A DNA stretch of 64,000 nucleotides. Source: CAXTEJ01 sp964243295 (GTDB taxonomy: Bacteria > Actinomycetota > Actinomycetes > Actinomycetales > Angustibacteraceae). The notes under the pieces are model-generated. The model made no database searches. It saw nothing but the letters and a program-made list of their open reading frames with translations, and was not told where the DNA came from. The stretch covers positions 1 through 64,000 of the forward strand of contig CAXTEJ010000015.1 of the NCBI GenBank assembly GCA_964243295.1. The letters are read 5' to 3'. Made by a program: the position numbers and the translations under genes. Each line of letters starts with the position of its first letter. The stretch's first letter is position 1. This document shows positions 42,046 through 50,317 of the stretch, piece by piece.

Positions 42046-42062
42046 ACGAGGAGGAAACAACC

Positions 42063-44426
42063 GTGCCGCTGAACACCAAGCGGAGGCGCCGCGCCAGCGC
42101 GATCACCGTGGCCACCGCTCTGCTCGTCCCAGCCGGTCTCGCCTTCGCGCCGTCGCCGGCGCAGGCAGCCGACCAGATCGTCAACGGAAGCTTCGACCAG
42201 GGGACGACCGGGTGGACGATCTACCCGACCGCCTCGGTCCAGGACGGTGCGGGCTGCACGACGGTGCCCGCAGGCAGCGGGGCCTACAGCGCCGCCATCC
42301 AGCAGGAGGTCCCGCTCGTCGAGGGCGAGGACTACAAGCTCACGTTCCGCGCCAGATCCACCCCCGGCATCGAGGGCCCGGTGCGCGTCGTCGTCCAGGG
42401 TGGCGCTGACGTCAACTACGAGCAGTTCCTGCCCGCGGACAAGCCTGCGTTCCAGACCGCGTTCGGCACCTACGAGTACTTCTTCACGGCGGCGCGCGAC
42501 TACCCGAACGCGCAGCTCGCCTTCCAGCAGGACATCCTGAACCCGACCGGCTACACCCTCTGCGTCGACGACGTGGTGCTCGAGGGCGGTGTGGCAGCCC
42601 CCGCCTATGAGCCCGAGACCGGCTCGCGCGTCCGCGTGAACCAGGAGGCGTACCTGCCGAGAGGCCCCAAGGGCGCCACGCTGGTCACCGACTCCACCAC
42701 CGCGCTGCCGTGGCAGCTGAAGAACGCCGCCGGCAGGGTCGTCGACCACGGCACCAGCACCCCGCGTGGCGTCGACCCCACCGCGGGGCTCAACGTGCAC
42801 ACCATCGACTTCGGCCGCTACACCCGCTCGGGGACCAGGTACACGCTCACCGCCGACGGCCAGACGAGCTACCCGTTCGACATCGAGGCCGGCGCCTACG
42901 AGTCGCTGCGCGACGACTCCAAGACGTTCTTCTACACCAACCGCAGCGGCATCGAGATCTCCGACGAGCTCGCCCCCGGGTACGGCCGGGCGGCCGGTCA
43001 CGTCGGGGTGGCGCCGAACCAGGGCGACACCGCCGTGCCGTGCCAGAGCCTCGCCGACGACTCCCAGAAGCTCCTGGTCAAGCAGGGCGACGAGCCTTGG
43101 ACGTGCGACTACACCAGCGATGTCACCGGTGGCTGGTACGACGCCGGCGACCAGGGCAAGTACGTCGTCAACGGCGGCATCGCGGTCGCCCAGCTCATGC
43201 AGGAGTACGAGCGCAACCGCACCGCGGCCACGGCCGACCGGGGCGCCCTGGGCGACGGCACGCTGCGCATCCCCGAGGCCGGCAACGAGGTCCCCGATGT
43301 GCTCGACGAGGCCCGCTGGGAGCTCGAGTGGTTCCTCAAGATGCAGGTCGAGCCCGGCCAGCCGATGGCGGGCATGGTGTTCCACAAGGTGGCCGACGCC
43401 GACTGGACCGGCCTGCCGCAGGATCCCGCCACCGACCCGCAGCCCCGCGTGCTGTACCGACCGTCGACCGCGGCCACGCTCAACGTCGCTGCGACCGCCG
43501 CGCAGGGCGCCCGCCTCTTCGCCCCCTTCGACCGGGCGTTCTCGCGGCGCCTGCTCGACGCGGCCCGCACCGCCTACGCCGCGGCGGAGGCCAACCCGGA
43601 CGTCTACGCGCCGGCACCTGACGCGGCTCTCGACCCGAACCCGGGCAGCGGGCCCTACGACGACGCCGACGTGTCGGACGAGTTCTACTGGGCGGCCACC
43701 GAGCTGTACCTGACCACGGGTGACCGGCAGTTCCGCCTGGACGTGCTGTCCTCCCCCGACCACACCGCCGACGTCTTCACCGCCGGTGGCTTCGACTGGG
43801 GCCGCGTGGCGCCGCTCGCCCGCATGGACCTGGCCACGGTCCCCAGCCCCCTCGGCCGCGCGACGCTGCGGGAGGTGCGGCGGTCGGTGCTCGCCGCCGC
43901 GGACGACTACCTCGCCGACCAGGCCGCCCAGCCGTTCGGGCAGGCCTACGCCCCCGAGGGCGGTCAGTACGCCTGGGGGTCGAACAGCTCGATCCTCAAC
44001 AACATGCAGGTTCTCGGCACCGCGTTCGACCTCAGCGGTAATCAGCAGTACCGCGACGGGGTGGTCCGCAGCATGGACTACCTGCTGGGCCGCAACGCCC
44101 TGAACCTGTCGTACATCACCGGCTACGGCGACGTCTTCTCGCAGAACCAGCACTCGCGCACGTACGCCAACCAGCTCGACCCGTCGTTGCCGCACCCGCC
44201 CGCGGGCACGGTCGCCGGTGGGCCGAACTCCACCACGACCAGCAGTGGTGACCCGGTCTCGACCCCATTGTTCCCCAACGGGTGCGCGGCGCAGTTCTGC
44301 TACGTCGACGACATCGGCTCGTGGTCGACCAACGAGATCACGGTCAACTGGAACTCGGCCATGTCGTGGGTGTCCTCGTTCGTGGCCGACCAGGACAACG
44401 GCCAGGACAACGGCAGGAGGCGCTGA
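42063..44426 (+). CDS. Secreted GH9 endoglucanase with CBM and Ig-like modules
   Basis: The 787-aa exported beta-1,4-glucanase has a signal peptide cleaved after SPAQAA; a CBM4/9-like carbohydrate-binding module (~residues 38-180, IVNGSFDQGTTGW); an Ig-like CelD_N domain (~185-285, RVRVNQEAYLPRG); and a GH9 catalytic domain. Catalytic aspartates are in WYDAGDQGKYVVNG (D360, D363) and the acid is E758 in TNEITVNWNS, with HSRTYANQLDP nearby. GTG 42063 follows GAGGAGG. It ends just after the GH9 domain, with no C-terminal binding module. Its regulator is probably a LacI-type protein encoded elsewhere. Confidence 0.93.
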   Translation: MPLNTKRRRRASAITVATALLVPAGLAFAPSPAQAADQIVNGSFDQGTTGWTIYPTASVQDGAGCTTVPAGSGAYSAAIQQEVPLVEGEDYKLTFRARSTPGIEGPVRVVVQGGADVNYEQFLPADKPAFQTAFGTYEYFFTAARDYPNAQLAFQQDILNPTGYTLCVDDVVLEGGVAAPAYEPETGSRVRVNQEAYLPRGPKGATLVTDSTTALPWQLKNAAGRVVDHGTSTPRGVDPTAGLNVHTIDFGRYTRSGTRYTLTADGQTSYPFDIEAGAYESLRDDSKTFFYTNRSGIEISDELAPGYGRAAGHVGVAPNQGDTAVPCQSLADDSQKLLVKQGDEPWTCDYTSDVTGGWYDAGDQGKYVVNGGIAVAQLMQEYERNRTAATADRGALGDGTLRIPEAGNEVPDVLDEARWELEWFLKMQVEPGQPMAGMVFHKVADADWTGLPQDPATDPQPRVLYRPSTAATLNVAATAAQGARLFAPFDRAFSRRLLDAARTAYAAAEANPDVYAPAPDAALDPNPGSGPYDDADVSDEFYWAATELYLTTGDRQFRLDVLSSPDHTADVFTAGGFDWGRVAPLARMDLATVPSPLGRATLREVRRSVLAAADDYLADQAAQPFGQAYAPEGGQYAWGSNSSILNNMQVLGTAFDLSGNQQYRDGVVRSMDYLLGRNALNLSYITGYGDVFSQNQHSRTYANQLDPSLPHPPAGTVAGGPNSTTTSSGDPVSTPLFPNGCAAQFCYVDDIGSWSTNEITVNWNSAMSWVSSFVADQDNGQDNGRRR

Positions 44427-44444
44427 ACCTCCCGCAGTAGGGCG

Positions 44445-44481
44445 CGGCCCCGGTCCGGAGCACCTGCTCCGGCCGGGGCCG
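44445..44481. terminator. Strong hairpin between convergent GH9 and SRPBCC genes
   Basis: CGGCCCCGG then CCGGAGC (44445-44461) pair with GCTCCGG then CCGGGGCCG (44466-44481) across a 4-nt loop with one bulged T. No U-tract is present; it is probably a bidirectional terminator. Confidence 0.65.
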
Positions 44482-44525
44482 TGCCACGTCACGCGGCAGC
44501 TGGGTCGTCGGCCCGGCGGTCTCCG

Positions 44526-44963
44526 TCAGCGGCCGACGACGTCGGCGAGCAGCGCGAGGCTGCGCGCGATGCCCCGCTCGTTGCGCTCGGCGAAGCCGGT
44601 GGCCTCGAGCAGCGGCGCCAGCGGGGACGATCGCATGTCGAACGACTCCGTCACCCGCGTGGACGCCGGACCCGCCGGCTCCAGCTCGTAGCGCCAGATC
44701 GCGCGGCCGACGTGCGACCACGCGATCCGGCGTCCCTCCTCGAACTCGACGACGCGGTTGACCATGGCGTAGGGCACCCCAAGGTGCATGCCCATGGCGA
44801 AGCGGGCGCCGAGGAACAGCCGGTCGGGCCCGCGCACGAGCCGGCGCACCGAGCCCGAGCCGTCGAAGGCGGCGTGCCGGCCCGGGTCGGCGAGCAGGTT
44901 GAAGACCTCCTGGGCGGTCGCCTCGACGACGGTGCTGGCACTGACGACGCGGTCGCGGATCAC
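44526..44963 (-). CDS. SRPBCC-family (polyketide cyclase/START-like) protein
   Basis: The 145-aa protein has an SRPBCC helix-grip fold (VVEATAQEVFNLLADPGRHAAFDG at the N-terminus, RIAWSHVGRAIWRYELEPAG mid-protein). Such proteins bind lipids or hydrophobic ligands; the ligand here is unknown. GTG 44963 is chosen because the domain begins within 15 residues of it. It lies 5 nt downstream of the next gene on the same strand, so the two are probably cotranscribed. Confidence 0.82.
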   Translation of the reverse strand: MIRDRVVSASTVVEATAQEVFNLLADPGRHAAFDGSGSVRRLVRGPDRLFLGARFAMGMHLGVPYAMVNRVVEFEEGRRIAWSHVGRAIWRYELEPAGPASTRVTESFDMRSSPLAPLLEATGFAERNERGIARSLALLADVVGR

Positions 44964-44968
44964 CGCGC

Positions 44969-45448
44969 TCAGCCGAGGAAGGTCGTGCCGGCGTACACGT
45001 GCAGCACGGGGACGCCGACGACGTCGCGGGCGCGGCTCGCCCAGTCGCGGTGGAACGTGTCCTCGAGCGCGTGGGGGCGCGTGACGACGACGACCTCGCG
45101 GGCGCTGAGCATGCCGACCCGCTCGCGCACGGCCGGCAGCGGGTCGTCGCTGGTGACCTCGCCCTCGGCGGTGACCCCGAGCCCGCGCAGCGCCGACAGC
45201 GAGGCGGTGAGCGCCTGCTGGGCGGTGGCGCGGGCGCTGCCGTCGCTGTGCCCGCGGAGGGAGTCGAGCGCGGCGCGCAGCTCGAGCAGGCTCAGGTGGT
45301 CGACGACGTCGACGAGCAGGTTGCGCTCGGTGTCGGCCGGCACGAGCACCTGGTAGTCCAGCTGCTCGCCCTCGTGCAGCGCCAGGATGCGCTGGGCATC
45401 GCCTGCGGCGAGCGCCTGCTCGGTGAGGATGACGATCAGACCGGCCAC
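44969..45448 (-). CDS. Conserved hypothetical protein, possibly universal-stress-like
   Basis: The 159-aa soluble protein starts at GTG 45448, set by AAGGAGCCCCGAC upstream; ATG 45466 would lie ahead of that site. It has a hydrophobic first strand (GLIVILTEQAL), a central LLVDVVDHLSLLELRAALDSL, and ends VVVVTRPHALEDTFHRDW...VPVLHVYAGTTFLG. Alternating hydrophobic strands and helices suggest an alpha/beta Rossmann-like fold. I cannot assign a function. Confidence 0.7.
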   Translation of the reverse strand: MAGLIVILTEQALAAGDAQRILALHEGEQLDYQVLVPADTERNLLVDVVDHLSLLELRAALDSLRGHSDGSARATAQQALTASLSALRGLGVTAEGEVTSDDPLPAVRERVGMLSAREVVVVTRPHALEDTFHRDWASRARDVVGVPVLHVYAGTTFLG

Positions 45449-45502
45449 GTCGGGGCTCCTTGGCATCGGGTTGCGGGCGAGCAGGATCCTGGCACGCCGG
45501 GC

Positions 45503-46564
45503 TCAGCGCCCCAGCACGCTGTCGAGGTCGTAGGCGAGCGGCCGCTCGAGCTGGTCGTAGGTGCAGGACGCCGGCTCGCGGTCGATGCGCCACCGGTCGA
45601 CCTGCACGGTGTGCCGGAAGCGGCCCGCCTCCATCTGGTCGTAGCGCACCTCCACGACGAGCTCGGGGCGCAGCCGCACCCAGCTGGAGTCGCGACCTGC
45701 GTTGAAGCGGCTCGGCTCGCCGGCCTCCGTGACCGGCTGCCCGTCGTCCCCGCGCACGACGTAGGGGTCGAGCTCGTCGACCAGCTCGAGGCGCCGGACG
45801 TCGGTGAAGGCCGACGCGCCACCCACCTGCAGCAGCCGCCCCTGGTCGTCGTACAGGCCGAGCAGCAGCGAGCCGACGCCGTGCCCGCTCTTGTGCACGC
45901 GGTAGCCGACGACCACCGCGTCGGCGGTGCGCTTGTGCTTGACCTTGAGCATCACGCGCTTGCCCGGCTGGTAGGTCGCGGCGAGCGGCTTGGCGACCAC
46001 GCCGTCGAGCCCCGCGCCCTCGAAGGTGTCGAACCACCCGCGGGCGAGCGCCGCGTCGTCGCTGACCCGGGTGAGGTGCACGGGGGCGTCGGCGCCGATC
46101 CCGCCGAGCAGCTCCTCGAGCCGCGCGCGACGGCCGCCGAACGGCTCGTCCATGAGCGACAGGTCGCCGTCGGCGAGCAGGTCGAAGGCGACGAGCTCGG
46201 CCGGCGTCTGCCCGGCCAGCATCCGCACCCGGCTCGCGGCAGGGTGGATGCGCTGGGCGAGCGCGTCCCAGTCCAGCCGCTGCGACCCCGGCTCGCCACG
46301 CCGGACGACGATCTCGCCGTCCACGACGCAGCGCGGCGGCAGGTGCTCGAGCACGGCGGCCACCAGGTCGGGGAAGTACCGCTCGAGCGTCTTGGAGCCC
46401 CGGCTGCCGAGCACCACCTCGTCGCCGTCGCGGAACACCAGGCACCGAAAGCCGTCCCACTTCGGCTCGTAGAGCAGGCCTCCGGCCACCGACCCCTGCT
46501 CGGGTACGGTGGGCACGGCCTTGGCCAGCATGGGTGGCACGGGAGGTCCGACCGGCAGCTGCAT
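45503..46564 (-). CDS. ligC: ATP-dependent DNA ligase (LigC-type)
   Basis: The 353-aa enzyme seals DNA nicks using ATP. The adenylated lysine is K35 in YEPKWDGFRCLV, followed by DGEIVV, the adenylation-domain motif GLDGVVAKPL and LKVKHKRTADAVVVGY, then an OB-fold C-terminus (SWVRLRPELVVEVRY). ATG 46564 is chosen because the ligase domain starts there and GATGAT sits 6 nt upstream as a leaderless -10. With the stand-alone LigD-type polymerase at 37714-38751 it resembles the separated components of a nonhomologous end-joining or base-repair ligase system. Confidence 0.92.
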   Translation of the reverse strand: MQLPVGPPVPPMLAKAVPTVPEQGSVAGGLLYEPKWDGFRCLVFRDGDEVVLGSRGSKTLERYFPDLVAAVLEHLPPRCVVDGEIVVRRGEPGSQRLDWDALAQRIHPAASRVRMLAGQTPAELVAFDLLADGDLSLMDEPFGGRRARLEELLGGIGADAPVHLTRVSDDAALARGWFDTFEGAGLDGVVAKPLAATYQPGKRVMLKVKHKRTADAVVVGYRVHKSGHGVGSLLLGLYDDQGRLLQVGGASAFTDVRRLELVDELDPYVVRGDDGQPVTEAGEPSRFNAGRDSSWVRLRPELVVEVRYDQMEAGRFRHTVQVDRWRIDREPASCTYDQLERPLAYDLDSVLGR

Positions 46565-46570
46565 GCGCCC

Positions 46571-46576
46571 ATCATC
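46571..46576 (-). promoter_or_regulatory. Leaderless -10 element of ligC
   Basis: On the minus strand GATGAT (NANNNT) lies 6 nt before the ATG ending at 46564. Confidence 0.4.
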
Positions 46577-46619
46577 GGCCCGACCGGCCCGCGAGCACCG
46601 CAGGGGGGAGCATGGGACC

Positions 46620-47012
46620 GTGAACCCTGTCAGAGCCGTCAACGCCCCGGACCCAGCAGCCCGCCGCCGCCGCAGCCGCGCGGTGGCCGCGCCCATGGTC
46701 GCCGCGCTGGCGCTCGCCACGAGCGGGTGCGGCAGCAGCAACGAGGCGCGCGGGGTGTGCCGCGACCAGCGCACCGACACCCGCGTCGACGACCGGTACT
46801 GCCGCACCGGCGGCACCGGCTTCGGCTGGTGGTACTTCGGCTCCGGCCTGCGCTACCCGGCCGTGGGGCAGCGGGTCAGCACCGTGTCGGGCGCGAGGGC
46901 GTCCGCGCCGTCCGGCAGCAAGGTGGTGCTGGGCGGGGCGAAGGCGTCGGGCGGGTCGGTCGCGAAGGGCGGTTTCGGCGGCTCGGGCAGCGGCAAGGGC
47001 GTCGGCGGGTGA
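46620..47012 (+). CDS. Lipoprotein resembling YgiB/YjfM partner of a glutathionylspermidine-synthase-like enzyme
   Basis: The 130-aa protein has a basic N-terminus, a hydrophobic stretch and a lipobox (LATSGC). The mature part has CRDQRTDTRVDDRYC, then GGTGFGWWYFGSGLRYP, and a Gly/Ser/Lys-rich tail (KGGFGGSGSGKGVGG). It overlaps the next gene by 4 nt, the same association as E. coli YgiB with YgiC and YjfM with YjfC. GTG 46620 follows a GGGGGGAG run. Sequence similarity to YgiB is weak by eye; the assignment rests mainly on the neighbourhood. Confidence 0.7.
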   Translation: MNPVRAVNAPDPAARRRRSRAVAAPMVAALALATSGCGSSNEARGVCRDQRTDTRVDDRYCRTGGTGFGWWYFGSGLRYPAVGQRVSTVSGARASAPSGSKVVLGGAKASGGSVAKGGFGGSGSGKGVGG

Positions 47013-48238
47013 GACGCGTCCCCAGCACCCCCCGCCCGGACGCCGCCGCCCTGGTCGAGGCCGAGGGTCTGACCTACGCGCGCGAGCGCGGCCCCGACGG
47101 CGCGGACGTCCCGTACTGGACCGAGGACGCGGCGTACGTGCTCGACACCGCCGAGGTCGACCATCTCGAGCGGGTGACTCAGGAGCTGCACGGCATGTGC
47201 CTGGTCGCGACGCGGCGCATGGCCTCCGACCCGCGCACGCTGAGCGCGCTCGGCCTGCCGCCCGACAGCACGCGGGCGCTGCTGGAAAGCCTCGACGACC
47301 GCGACGCCTGGTCGCTGTACGGGCGCTTCGACCTGGCGTACGGCGGGGGCAGCGATGACCCGAAGCTGCTGGAGTACAACGCCGACACCCCCGCCGGGCT
47401 CGTCGAGGCGGCGGTCAGCCAGTGGTCCTGGCTGGAGGCCGTGCACCCCGACCGCGACCAGTGGAACCTGCTGCACGAGAGGCTGGTGCAGGCCTGGCAG
47501 CAGCACCTGCCGGCCGGCTCGGTGGTGCACCTCGCCGCCGACGACGGCGAGCCGCTCGAGGACTGGACGACGGTGGGCTACCTCGCCGACACCGTGACCG
47601 AGGCCGGCATGCACCCGGTCGTCATGTCGATGGCGAACATCGGCTGGCAGCAGTCCCGGCGCGCCTTCGTCGACTGCACCGACGACCGCGACCAGCGCTA
47701 CATCGGCACGATCTTCAAGATGTACCCCTGGGAGTGGATGCTCGCCGAGGACCTCGGCCGGCACGTGCTCGAGGGCGGGCTGCGCACCCGCTGGCTCGAG
47801 CCGGTGCACAAGGTGCTGACCGGCTCGAAGGCGCTGCTCGTCACGTTGTGGGAGATGTTTCCCGACCACCCCAACCTGCTGCCGGCGTCCTTCTCGGCCG
47901 AGGGCATGCCGCACCACGTCGCCAAGCCGGTGCTGGGCTGGGAGGGCGCGGGCATCCGCATCGTGCGCGACGGCGTCGAGACCGCGGCGGCTGCTGCCGG
48001 CCCGACGAGCCACACCGCCGGCCAGGCGGAGGTCTTCCAGCAGTACGTGCCCCTGCCGGACATGGACGGCAACCACCCGGTGCTCGGCACCTGGGTGATC
48101 AACGGGCACGCCGCAGGTCTCGGCATCCGCGAGTCGTCGGGCCCGATCACCGACACCCGCGCGCGGTTCCTGCCCCACCTGATCGACGCGCCCCGCAGCG
48201 ATCCTGCGCTCGTCGACCAGTGGTTGACCCAGAACTGA
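47009..48238 (+). CDS. Glutathionylspermidine synthase-like ATP-grasp ligase (YgiC/YjfC type)
   Basis: The 409-aa protein corresponds to the ATP-grasp synthetase half of glutathionylspermidine synthase, without the amidase domain. Family features are GRFDLAYGGG, LLEYNADTPAGLVEAAVSQW, FKMYPWEWMLAEDLG, LTGSKALLVTLWEMFPDHPNLLPA, VAKPVLGWEGAGI and GTWVINGHAAGLGIRE. Such enzymes join a carboxylate to an amine at the expense of ATP; the substrates are unknown for this branch. GTG 47009 overlaps the lipoprotein stop. A DUF350 gene follows 7 nt later, giving the YjfM-YjfC-YjfL-like gene order. Confidence 0.88.
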   Translation: MRRVPSTPRPDAAALVEAEGLTYARERGPDGADVPYWTEDAAYVLDTAEVDHLERVTQELHGMCLVATRRMASDPRTLSALGLPPDSTRALLESLDDRDAWSLYGRFDLAYGGGSDDPKLLEYNADTPAGLVEAAVSQWSWLEAVHPDRDQWNLLHERLVQAWQQHLPAGSVVHLAADDGEPLEDWTTVGYLADTVTEAGMHPVVMSMANIGWQQSRRAFVDCTDDRDQRYIGTIFKMYPWEWMLAEDLGRHVLEGGLRTRWLEPVHKVLTGSKALLVTLWEMFPDHPNLLPASFSAEGMPHHVAKPVLGWEGAGIRIVRDGVETAAAAAGPTSHTAGQAEVFQQYVPLPDMDGNHPVLGTWVINGHAAGLGIRESSGPITDTRARFLPHLIDAPRSDPALVDQWLTQN

Positions 48239-48245
48239 TGCGAGA

Positions 48246-48722
48246 GTGACCGACATGTCCTCCGACCTGCTCTCTGGCGTCGTCGCCGCCGTCGTCTATC
48301 TGCTGATGGGCGTCGGCCTGCTCGTCGCGGGCTTCTTCGCTCTCGACGCCGTCACGCCGGGCCGGCTCGGTGACCTGCTGATGGGCCGCGCCCCCGACGG
48401 CAGCGCCGTGCCGCCGTCCGTGGACGCCGGGGTGCTGGCGGCCGCGTCGATGCTGGCCACCGGCATCGTGGTCTTCACCGCGCTGTGGACCAACGTGCAG
48501 GACGGTCTGGCCCGGTCGGTCCTGTGGACGGTGGTGTTCGGCCTCATCGGCGTGGTCGCGCAGACGGCGTCGTTCAAGGTCGTCGACCTGCTGACGCCCG
48601 GCGACCTCGGCAAGGTCGTCACCGACGTCGACCGCCCCCACGACCGGTTGCACCCGGCGACCCTGCTCGCCGCGGCGGCGCAGCTGGCCACCGCCGGTGT
48701 CGTCGTCGCCGCGATCGCCTAG
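48246..48722 (+). CDS. DUF350 (YjfL-like) membrane protein
   Basis: The 158-aa membrane protein has about four helices (SGVVAAVVYLLMGVGLLVAG, AGVLAAASMLATGIVVFTAL, SVLWTVVFGLIGVVAQTA, LLAAAAQLATAGVVVAAI), matching the two-repeat plan of DUF350. GTG 48246 is used; ATG 48255 with GCGAGAG upstream is a credible alternative. It is the third gene of the ligase cluster and might anchor or serve the ligase at the membrane. Confidence 0.8.
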   Translation: MTDMSSDLLSGVVAAVVYLLMGVGLLVAGFFALDAVTPGRLGDLLMGRAPDGSAVPPSVDAGVLAAASMLATGIVVFTALWTNVQDGLARSVLWTVVFGLIGVVAQTASFKVVDLLTPGDLGKVVTDVDRPHDRLHPATLLAAAAQLATAGVVVAAIA

Positions 48723-48735
48723 GTCGTCGTCCGTC

Positions 48736-49128
48736 ATGGACGTTCGCGCGCCCGGATGGCGTTCTCTCGCAGTGGTGCTGATCGGTGCGGGCACGCTGCA
48801 CTTCGTGTCGCCGCGCACCTACGCCTCGATCGTGCCGCGGCAGCTGGGCGACCCGCTGCCGTGGGTCTACGTGTCCGGCGTCGCCGAGATCGCCTGCGGC
48901 GCAGGGCTGCTCGACCGGCGCACCCGCCCGCTCGCCGCTCTCGCCACGGCTCTGCTCTTCGTAGCGGTGTTCCCCGCCAACGTGCAGATGGCTGTGACGG
49001 CGCTGGGGTCGCAGAGCGCGAGCGCGCTCAGCCAGGTCGTCACGGTGCTGCGGCTGCCGCTGCAGGTGCCGCTCGTGCTGTGGGCGCTCGCCGTGCGGCG
49101 CAGGGCCCGTGCCCGGGTGGTCGCGTGA
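48736..49128 (+). CDS. DoxX-like small membrane protein
   Basis: The 130-aa protein has four hydrophobic segments in a DoxX-like arrangement (SLAVVLIGAGTLHFVSPRTY at the start, then VYVSGVAEIACGAGLL and LFVAVFPANVQM). ATG 48736 is chosen because the first helix begins 10 residues later. Its stop overlaps the start of the hydrolase by 4 nt, so the two are coupled. Function is unknown. Confidence 0.75.
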   Translation: MDVRAPGWRSLAVVLIGAGTLHFVSPRTYASIVPRQLGDPLPWVYVSGVAEIACGAGLLDRRTRPLAALATALLFVAVFPANVQMAVTALGSQSASALSQVVTVLRLPLQVPLVLWALAVRRRARARVVA

Positions 49129-50288
49129 GCCGGCTGCGCACCGCCGCCCGGGTCGGCGCGGTCGCGACCGTCGGCTCGGCAGGCCTGCTCGGCGCGGGCG
49201 CTGCGGGACTGGCCGCCTACTTCACCCGCCGGGTCGTCACGCCCGACCACGTCAAGCCCGACGACGTGTGGATCATCGACGTCGACGACAGCGCCTCGAC
49301 GGTCACGGTGCAGGCCACGCCCGAGACCACGGCGCCGGGCCGGTACGGGCTGTGGTTCGACGGCCTCGCCGGCCACGCGCGGCTGGAAGAAGCGCTCCAC
49401 GCCGACGACGAGGTGGTCGTGCGTCCGGTGCTGCAGGTCGACTCCGGCGTGCTGCGCAGCGGTCCCGGCCGCTGGAACGGCTACTACTACGCGGGCACAC
49501 CGGGATCGGCTCTCGGCCTGCCCTACGACGACGTGCAGGTGCCGACCCGTCTCGGGGCCATGAACGCCTGGGCGGTGCGGCGGGACGGCGACGCGTGGGC
49601 GGTCCTCGTGCACGGGCGCGGTGCCACGCGCGAGGAGTGCCTGCGCGCCGTCGCACCGATGCGCGATGCGGGCCTGAGCGTCCTGGTCGTCAGCTACCGC
49701 AACGACAAGGAGTCGCCGTCTGACCCGAGCGGGCTCTATGCCCTGGGGGACAGCGAGTGGCGCGACGTCGAGGCCGCGATGCTGTGGGCGGTGCAGCAGG
49801 GTGCCCGCGACCTGGTGCTCGTGGGCTGGTCGATGGGCGGGGCCATCGTGCTGCAGGCCGCGACGCGGTCGTGGTTGGCCGACCGCGTGCGCGCCGTCGT
49901 CCTCGACGGGCCGGTCGTCGACTGGCACGCGGTGCTCGACCACCAGTCGGGCGTCAACCACCTGCCACGGCAGGTCACGCGCATGGGTCACGGCATGCTG
50001 CGCCACCCGCTCGGACGACGGGTGATCGGGCTGCGCGAGCCGCTCGACCTGCGCCGGCTCGACTGGGTGACACGGGCCGCCGAGCTGCGGCTGCCGGTGC
50101 TGCTGATCCACTCCGACGGCGACGAGTACGTGCCCAACGGCGCCTCCACGTCGCTGGCCCGCGCACGACCCGACCTCGTGACGCTGGAGCCGTGGCGCGA
50201 GGGCCGGCACACCCGGGAGTGGAACACCGACCCCGAGCGCTGGGACGCCGTTGTCACCGCGTTCGTGACCGGCCACCTCACCCACTGA
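49125..50288 (+). CDS. Membrane-anchored alpha/beta hydrolase
   Basis: The 387-aa serine hydrolase has one N-terminal membrane helix (VGSAGLLGAGAAGLAAYF), so it is probably anchored with the catalytic domain outside. The nucleophile elbow is LVGWSMGGAIVLQA; VLIHSDGDEYVPNGAS gives the likely acid, and REGRHTREWN the histidine region. It resembles S9/DUF1100-type peptidases or esterases. GTG 49125 overlaps the DoxX-like gene. It converges on the SNF2 gene with a 29-nt gap. Confidence 0.82.
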   Translation: MSRLRTAARVGAVATVGSAGLLGAGAAGLAAYFTRRVVTPDHVKPDDVWIIDVDDSASTVTVQATPETTAPGRYGLWFDGLAGHARLEEALHADDEVVVRPVLQVDSGVLRSGPGRWNGYYYAGTPGSALGLPYDDVQVPTRLGAMNAWAVRRDGDAWAVLVHGRGATREECLRAVAPMRDAGLSVLVVSYRNDKESPSDPSGLYALGDSEWRDVEAAMLWAVQQGARDLVLVGWSMGGAIVLQAATRSWLADRVRAVVLDGPVVDWHAVLDHQSGVNHLPRQVTRMGHGMLRHPLGRRVIGLREPLDLRRLDWVTRAAELRLPVLLIHSDGDEYVPNGASTSLARARPDLVTLEPWREGRHTREWNTDPERWDAVVTAFVTGHLTH

Positions 50289-50317
50289 CGTCGACCGCAG
50301 CGCTGCAGGCTCTCGCT

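Noticed and set aside
44999..47008. N-terminal extension of the ATP-grasp ligase frame
   Set aside because: The extension is antisense to ligC and its neighbours; the GTG at 47009 overlaps the lipoprotein stop and starts the family pattern.
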